From assembly GCA_940671915.1 (NCBI GenBank), contig CALNVZ010003433.1, positions 17,107,600 through 17,171,599 on the forward strand: a stretch of 64,000 nt of DNA, in the 5' to 3' direction. Below the pieces are notes generated by a model. It ran no database searches and had not been told where the DNA came from. It was given only the letters and a program-made list of their open reading frames with translations. The translations under genes were made by a program, and so were the position numbers. Shown piece after piece: positions 57,713 through 64,000 of this stretch. Numbering within the stretch: the stretch's first letter is position 1; the number at the start of each line of letters is the position of its first letter. Source of the DNA: Paracentrotus lividus (taxonomy: Eukaryota; Echinodermata; Echinoidea; Camarodonta; Echinidae).

Positions 57713-60700
57713 ATCAAACAGGATTTTGGCTCAACTCTTAACGTGCCATATTAATTTACAGCCAAAAAAGTAGACTTTCTTTTAAAATCTTTTAAAATGG
57801 TATGAAATGGTCTTGCTTGGTGTAAATGACTGGAAGTCAATCCACAGACACAATACAATCAACTGGGCTATGCAAAGCCTATACTGCAAGCAATCAAGAG
57901 AAAATGAATTATTACGATAGTATAGATAATACATGTAAGTGCAATTGCACGAAAACATGTCCGTGGCACGCTAAGGGTTAAAGATAGATGTACTAAAAGC
58001 ATTGATTCTAGCCTAGCCATGGTTGTGTAACTAGTATAACTTTGAACTTCAATGCCAAGAGCATTGGAATTATTTGTGCATGTAGACTGAAGTTTGAGAT
58101 ACTCATGATCAATGTAGTCTTAATTTCCAGACTCTGTTAAAATGCTATGATAGAAAATTTGGGGTTTTGCCTGCAAAGGAGTAGATCTAGGTCTACACGG
58201 TCTAGAAGTACAACAAAATATCTACAAACATTAATAGTCTCAAATTCAGACCTAAACATGGTATGATTGAAGACAAGCTGCTCAGAGCTAGATGACCTCT
58301 ACAAGACAAGGTCAGGTCAAGATGCAAATGCCTTGTGTGTAGCAGTGTACTATAGCTGGCAGGCAATTCATGCTTCTGAAATGAAAAATGAATGGAAATT
58401 TTTGTTTGTAATCAAGATATTGATGTCCATTTAGTAATTGCATGGTGGGTGTAGTAGTTTACTGCAGGCCGGATATGCAAACAAATAATTTTTCAAAATC
58501 TAAGTGCTATTTTTCCTGATTTAAAAAAAAAAAATACTTGTAGGCCTATACCTTCAGCTCAAGGTTTTGAAAAAATTAAAATGATGATATAGTGCTGGTT
58601 TGTCAGCTCATGGCATTTTCTATTATAATTACTGTAATAAATTTAAAAACTAAAATACAATGAAAATAATATAATTAATGTCTTCAAGAGAAGTCCTTTT
58701 ATCACCATATTTGTATCATATTTATCAAGGAAGGAAATAATTTGGGTGTTTGTTATGAAATAATCAATTAAAAGGACACAGCTTCACAATACACATGCAC
58801 GACTCAAGGGCATCTGTGTCATGGAAGTGATTCAGAAGTAAATATTGCATTTAAACTCTTCCTTGATGATAGAAATCCATTTACAAGTACAGAGCATACC
58901 ATCCTAACATTAGGCGATTCTGCACTAGTTAGTTCAGACACAAATAGTGCGCTGAGAGGTGGATCAGGGGGAAAACCCTCCCAAATTCAGTCAAGTGCGA
59001 CGTTGATACTGCACTAGCCTAAGTTGAAAAGTTTTACAATCAGACCTCAAGCTGAGCCCGATAGTGCATGATTCGATCTGGATTACCGGTATAGGTTTCC
59101 TGCTAGTGCGAACGGCACTATTTTAATATAAAAATGCTAAACTAGCTTTGGTTTGGGAATAATCCCAAAATGACTAATATGCTGACATTTTGCGCAGTTT
59201 AGTACATGGTATTTTGACAGAAAAAGCCAGATATTTTCTGATCAGACTAATTTATCGGATCAGAAATTGTGCGTTATTTATCAATTTTGAGCTAGTTAAG
59301 AACCCAACTATCGTGAGCCTGATTTTGAAATGAACGGTTAGGATTCATCTTTGACGCTGGAGCACACAGCTCCCCCATGCTGGGTAATTGTACCTTGGTA
59401 GATTGCAGTGGGTTGTGTCCTGCTCCCTCGTTTCCCCCTTTCGTCTCCTCATTGTCGTTTATTGTCCCCGTTTCCACCCAGGGATGATCTCATCCTCTCC
59501 CCGCATCCAGCCGACACTGGTATCAGACCTCCCTCCATCCCTCATCCAACAAGGCTACAACTCCCTAAGCTTTTCTTATCATTAAAGATTGCACTGTGAT
59601 TTCTCATTGTGTAGACCTATATTCTCCTCTGTTCTTAAATTCATACCTTTCTTATTCCTTCTTTGTTTTTTTTAATAAAAAAATTAGACATTTTCTATAT
59701 TATTCCCCTTTCTGTCTTTTTATCTCTCATAAACGAAGTCCTTTCTTTCTGTCACATTTTTACTGTTTTATATCATTGACATTACTTGACCTTGAAAGTT
59801 TTTGTTTTTTTAAGTTCCACTATGAAGTTAAACAATGCTTTTAAAGTTGGGGTATTATTTTGGTAAAATCTAAAGATGTAAGTTTTAGCTTTCAAAGTTT
59901 GAATAGTTGTGGTTGTACAGGACTAACAATTGTTTCAAGAATTACCCCCTGACATTATCATGCTATTCTTTTTTTTTAATATTTCAAAGTTGGGGAGGGT
60001 CCATGAGGTCGAGTATGTTCCCACAAGCCCGAGGGTCCACGAGGCCGATTTTTTTCATATTGTTTTTTGCAATATACTGCTCTAACGCAGTTTTTTGTTT
60101 TAAGGAAAAGAAATACATTACTGACGAAAAATAAAAATAAAGAAAATATTTAAAACTAAAGTTTCAAAATTTCACAAAGAATAAACGGACGAAAAGGTAA
60201 TCAACGGCCACTAAACTTTTGTGAGATTGGTAAGTGAGATGATTCTCGAACATAAATCATAATATTGCCCCGATTTACGAAAGCCTTAGCAAATTAATAC
60301 CCGTTTTTATTATCCGCAATTTATAAGATTATATTTTAGGCTTCATTGGAGGATATGCTTAGTGGAAACTTTTTTATTGATGCAGACAAACATCCTGATT
60401 AAAGAAAATACTATATGAAAAATACTTGGCCTCTTGGGAAGACCCTACATTGTTACATAGACAGTACAAAGATGAGCAGTTTTCCATGCAACATAACTAT
60501 ACTATTTCACAAATCTAATTATGAATACATAAAATATGTACTCAGTGCATTTAACGAGTAAGTGGAGCGACCATTGACGAGCTATAACAGTCCTATATAG
60601 GTTAGTTATGTATTAGTCCATGTTATCCATCCTCCTATGTTCTTTGTATCTCCCGAAAAGGGCAGAGAGTAGAAAATAGCACCCCTAGTATTTTGTTGTG

Positions 60701-61285
60701 CACCTCTGTCAAATCCCTTATCACTCAACATGGTTGCGTATGTTGGCTTCAACGAGAACCAGTTGGTATGCAGTGAATACTATAGTCTTGCCGTCAGCAA
60801 TTCACAATGCGGAGTTATCTTCCAGTTGATAAGTTTCGTGAACATATTCAGCGAAGCAACGCATTCACATTGCAAAGTGTTTTTGTGATGATTAGTTGTG
60901 TGAACATGATTTGGTCATAAAACTTGTTAGTATTGTATTATCTAGTTTTGACTAGAACCACTTTGTATGCTGTGAATACATTAGTGAGCTGTAAAAAATA
61001 TTAGGATATTTAATTGCTAAAAATAATTAATCAAAGGTGTAAAATTTGAAGTTATACTATTGTTCCATATCTTATGTTGAATGTAAAAGACATAAGTCAT
61101 GTAAAATGAAACTTTATTCTGTATCATGTTAATTCTTTGTTTGTTTTTTTAATTTCATTTGAAAAATTTTATGTCTGCAATTTTGAGCCATTGTTAAGAG
61201 AATTTGTTGTTTTGTATAATACCATTTTCATGTGATTGCTAACTAGTGATATTTCATTCAGCCATCGATTTCAGGATAGGATAAT
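57713..61285. other. Non-coding stretch
   Basis: No supported gene. Less AT-rich parts at 58900-59110 and 59290-59570 have open frames on both strands but no recognisable protein. T-rich runs occur from 59640 to 59830. Confidence 0.45.
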
Positions 61286-61289
61286 GATG

Positions 61290-61600
61290 ATGATTGGAGG
61301 GGGGTGGGGTATAGCAATGAAGAGTGGGAGAGAAGGAGAATACGGGCGATATCGTTTACGATCGCAAAGGCTTTATTTTACGATGCTACAATCTACCGTT
61401 GATTCTCCGGCTCAACTTACCGATTTAGACCGGTCTTAAGTTTCCACCCTTTTCAAATTTTACGCTGGCTCATCTAGGCCTCTGAAAAACTATTTGGAAT
61501 GTCACGGACGATTGAATCTGACTGGATAGCAGTGCAATTATGTTCTCCATGCCATCATATCTCTCCTAATTGCACGATATGCATTAGAGAGATATGACGA
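61290..61600. promoter_or_regulatory. GC-richer block with hairpin, possible conserved element
   Basis: Balanced composition containing CGGGCGATATCG and a bulged hairpin at 61556-61596 (CATATCTCTCCTAATTGCA against TGCATTAGAGAGATATG; about 17 paired bases and two bulges). Regulatory or hairpin-RNA function is speculative. Confidence 0.25.
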
Positions 61601-62150
61601 ACGGCGATTGAAACATAAACCTTTGCTCGAATGGCAAAAAGCCTGTCCGTGTGGCATTCATTTACTGGGTATTTGGCCTGGTGTAATTGGTAAAAAATTA
61701 CTGTTTGAATATTTAATGAGCTTAGCCGGATACAGTAACTATATCGAATCCTGGCTACTTGTACTATCAAGGTCATTGAAGATGGTGGGCGATGGTAAAT
61801 TAAAGAGAGATAGTAGGAACGTGATCGATGAAGAAATAAAGATAAAATACCAGACAAAGAAAAGATATAGAAACATATGTCGAGGAAGGATATTATATAG
61901 ATTACGTAATTGGAAAATTGTTTATATACATTATATTTCAATGGCTGAAAATTCACGGTTCAAGCCTTTATTTTGCAATTGAGATCGGGAAATATCAAAT
62001 TGAAGGAATTAAATAATTTTTAAAGCTTAAGAAGTTGAAAATGTGCAACAATATTGGGAAACATTTGTCTTATTTTGTAGTTAAAAAAACTTGCTCAATA
62101 AAACTAGTATAAGGTGATATAGATAATAGGATTGTTTACATTCTAGAGAG
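61601..62150. other. AT-rich non-coding stretch
   Basis: Open frames exist on both strands (plus 61608-61982, minus 61956-61555), but neither has a domain, codon bias or splice context. Not called as genes. Confidence 0.45.
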
Positions 62151-62154
62151 TATA

Positions 62155-62475
62155 AAGAGAGACATAATGAGAAAGAGAGAGAGAGAGAGAAAGAGGTAGA
62201 GAGAGAAAATGAGTAAGGGAAGGATGAATTAGAGGGAAAATGGGAAACGGGAAGAAAGATAGAGAAAGAGAGAGAGAGAGAGCGAGTGGGAAGGTGAACA
62301 AGAGAAGTGAAAATGATATGGCAAGAGCTGGTGATTGAGAGTAAGAAAGACTGATAGTGAATGGAATAGAGAGAGGAAGGGAAGGAGAGAATAGAAAAAA
62401 GGAAATAGAAGGAAAGAGCATAAGAGAGAGAAGGAGTTGTTTTTTTTAAAGGGGGGGGGGGTGAAAATGAGGAGA
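62155..62475. repeat. GA-rich simple-sequence tract
   Basis: Imperfect (GA)n patches at 62170-62205 and 62260-62283 within a purine-rich plus strand, ending in T-run and G-run at 62437-62461. Confidence 0.85.
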
Positions 62476-62619
62476 GGAAGAAGCGAGTTGGATGGAGATT
62501 AAGACTAATGAAGAAAGGTTAAAAACAAGAAAAGAATGAACAGTAATATAAATATATCTAAATACATGTACATTTCTACAGTTAGAGGGAATATATGCAA
62601 TGAAATACTAAATTGACGA

Positions 62620-62960
62620 TCTAGGAACAGAGTCAAGGCAGGGGGCACGGTGCACTTTCGTTCTGTGTATTACCTGGTCTATGCATTAACTCATCAGCTA
62701 TCCATCTACTCCAACCAGAGAATGGGGGAAAATCACGGGTCGCAGTTATTGCAAAGCGAGCGATTTTCCCCCTTTCCGTTCTCTCCCTTTTTTCGTTAAA
62801 GGTGTGTCGAACTGGTCGGTACGTCTTGTCTCTAATAAAGGGAGGTTGCGCATCCAGACCGCCGAGCAAAGGAGCCGACGCCCTAATTTCAATATGAGGG
62901 TGTTAATTGGAAAAACAAGGAAGGGGGTTTGTCTCATTTTCCGACATTTCCACGTAATAC
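62620..62960. promoter_or_regulatory. GC-richer island, possible conserved regulatory element
   Basis: About 340 bp of balanced, non-repetitive sequence with overlapping open frames of 65-93 codons on both strands, none recognisable. CCACGTAATACGTGTA near 62951 holds a palindromic ACGTAATACGT. Function inferred from composition only. Confidence 0.28.
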
Positions 62961-64000
62961 GTGTACTTTCTGGGAGAATCCCTGTTCCCTTATTTGACTG
63001 ATCATGAAAAAAGTACAAAGACATCAATTATGGTATTTCCTCCCAAATTATTGTTATATTCAAAATTCATGTCCATGTCATTTTTAATAGGAATACCATA
63101 CATATATCCAACATGTTTATGGGCTTGTTCATGTTCACAACATGAATAACTCTGTCTGTTTTAGAGTTTTGAGTTTAATTCTTTGTAATTTTCATTCCTA
63201 TAAATTTAATTTTGTCAAAAAGGTGTAGAAATAAGATCAAAATAAATAAGTGTGCCATTTTTAGGAGGAAAAGCTTGTCCATTTTTACTTCTGAAAGTTA
63301 TGTACTTGTATGGATTGAGAATGGACTATCAAATATGATTATTCCTTTAAAAACACTAGCAGTACATATGCAGGTGTGGCTTTGGATGGTCGTAATGTGT
63401 CAACGGTTACAGAGTTGCAGAGAACTATGTGACGTACAGAACCTGTAAATAGCGAATCGATCCAATGTTCCCTGACGTGGTAGAGGAAAGGAAAGAGTCA
63501 CAAAAGTGTTGTGTGAATGTCAGTGAGCCTTCTATTCTTTACCAATGACATAGGACAATACATGAATGTAATATTTGCTTTGTTGACACATATGAGTGTG
63601 CAATGCATCTGTCGAATGTTATGATGTCAGAAAAGTAAATGTACTCTTGATTAAAACAATTTCATATTTTAATATGCTAGTTCATTTTGCGATGTAACCT
63701 TTAGAAAACACAATTCACTTTTTTGTGTTTTACCATGGTTGAATTAAATTTACAATCATTTTTAGAATTAAAACTGTCTTTATTAAATTATGCAGTATGA
63801 TGTATCATAAATGTACCTATGGTCACACTGCATACTCAATGCTGACCCAGAAACATCAATCTTATTGAAAAAAGTATTATATTGACTGCATAGTTAAATG
63901 TAATTAACAATTGTGTTTCCTTGTACATTTAATTAGTAAATAAAGCCAAGATACTACAGAAGCTAATCAAGGTATGCCTACTGTTCAAATTATAAACATT
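62961..64000. other. AT-rich non-coding stretch
   Basis: No supported gene or repeat recognised up to the window edge. Confidence 0.5.

Noticed and set aside
61556-61596. microRNA precursor
   Set aside because: Only about 17 paired bases with two bulges and a short stem. Too small and unsupported to call.
61608-61982. 124-codon plus-strand frame and a 133-codon minus-strand frame over the same DNA
   Set aside because: Overlapping frames in opposite directions, AT-biased codons, no family recognised.

Overview
The window looks like animal (eukaryotic) non-coding DNA, most likely from a sea urchin or another marine deuterostome. It is AT-rich with no operons and no long protein-like reading frames. 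It is dotted with microsatellites, with motifs such as TACATGTA and AGGCCTAC that are frequent in sea-urchin genomes, and with remnants of LINE, SINE, MITE and foldback-type elements. No complete gene can be supported. The best protein-coding candidate is one possible internal exon on the minus strand (25502-25809). The window is probably intergenic or a set of large introns.

Layout. 1-9900: AT-rich single-copy sequence holding one MITE-like inverted-repeat element (1731-2353) and a diverged tandem repeat (about 4790-5430). 9940-11475: a composite of a 530-bp G-tract and a roughly 50-bp pyrimidine minisatellite, bracketed by palindromic GTTACC/CGTCTTAA motifs. 11.6-22 kb: MITE copy 1 (14146-14688), a hairpin element (15722-15872), a GC-rich island (16970-17560), a 3' LINE fragment (17886-18502) and GA repeats. 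22.7-24.8 kb: a CTAG-ended palindrome, an (ATT)n desert and an 11-unit, roughly 75-bp minisatellite. 25.4-42.7 kb: the candidate exon, several local tandem duplications (26.8, 36.7 and 41.7 kb), a nearly perfect 40-bp palindrome (35085-35124) and MITE copy 2 (41098-41608), which is inverted relative to copy 1.

42798-53316 holds the standout feature. It is a giant inverted repeat whose arms are tandem arrays of a roughly 210-bp unit arranged as roughly 430-bp dimers. The termini are almost identical and in opposite orientation, around a roughly 0.93-kb spacer. This is the architecture of a foldback element. A 25-N gap (48999-49023) sits inside it. The sequence on the two sides of the gap repeats itself (45503-48998 corresponds to 49080-52503), with many single-base indels. 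I therefore infer that the assembly holds the same DNA twice and that the real element is about 7.0 kb.

53.3-64 kb: a repeat remnant, GAT/GGT and GA microsatellites, a tRNA-derived SINE (56211-56450) and two further GC-rich islands (61.3-61.6 and 62.6-62.96 kb) that may be conserved regulatory DNA. Nothing here forms a pathway. The content is that of a repeat-rich genomic neighbourhood. No viral or LTR element was recognised.
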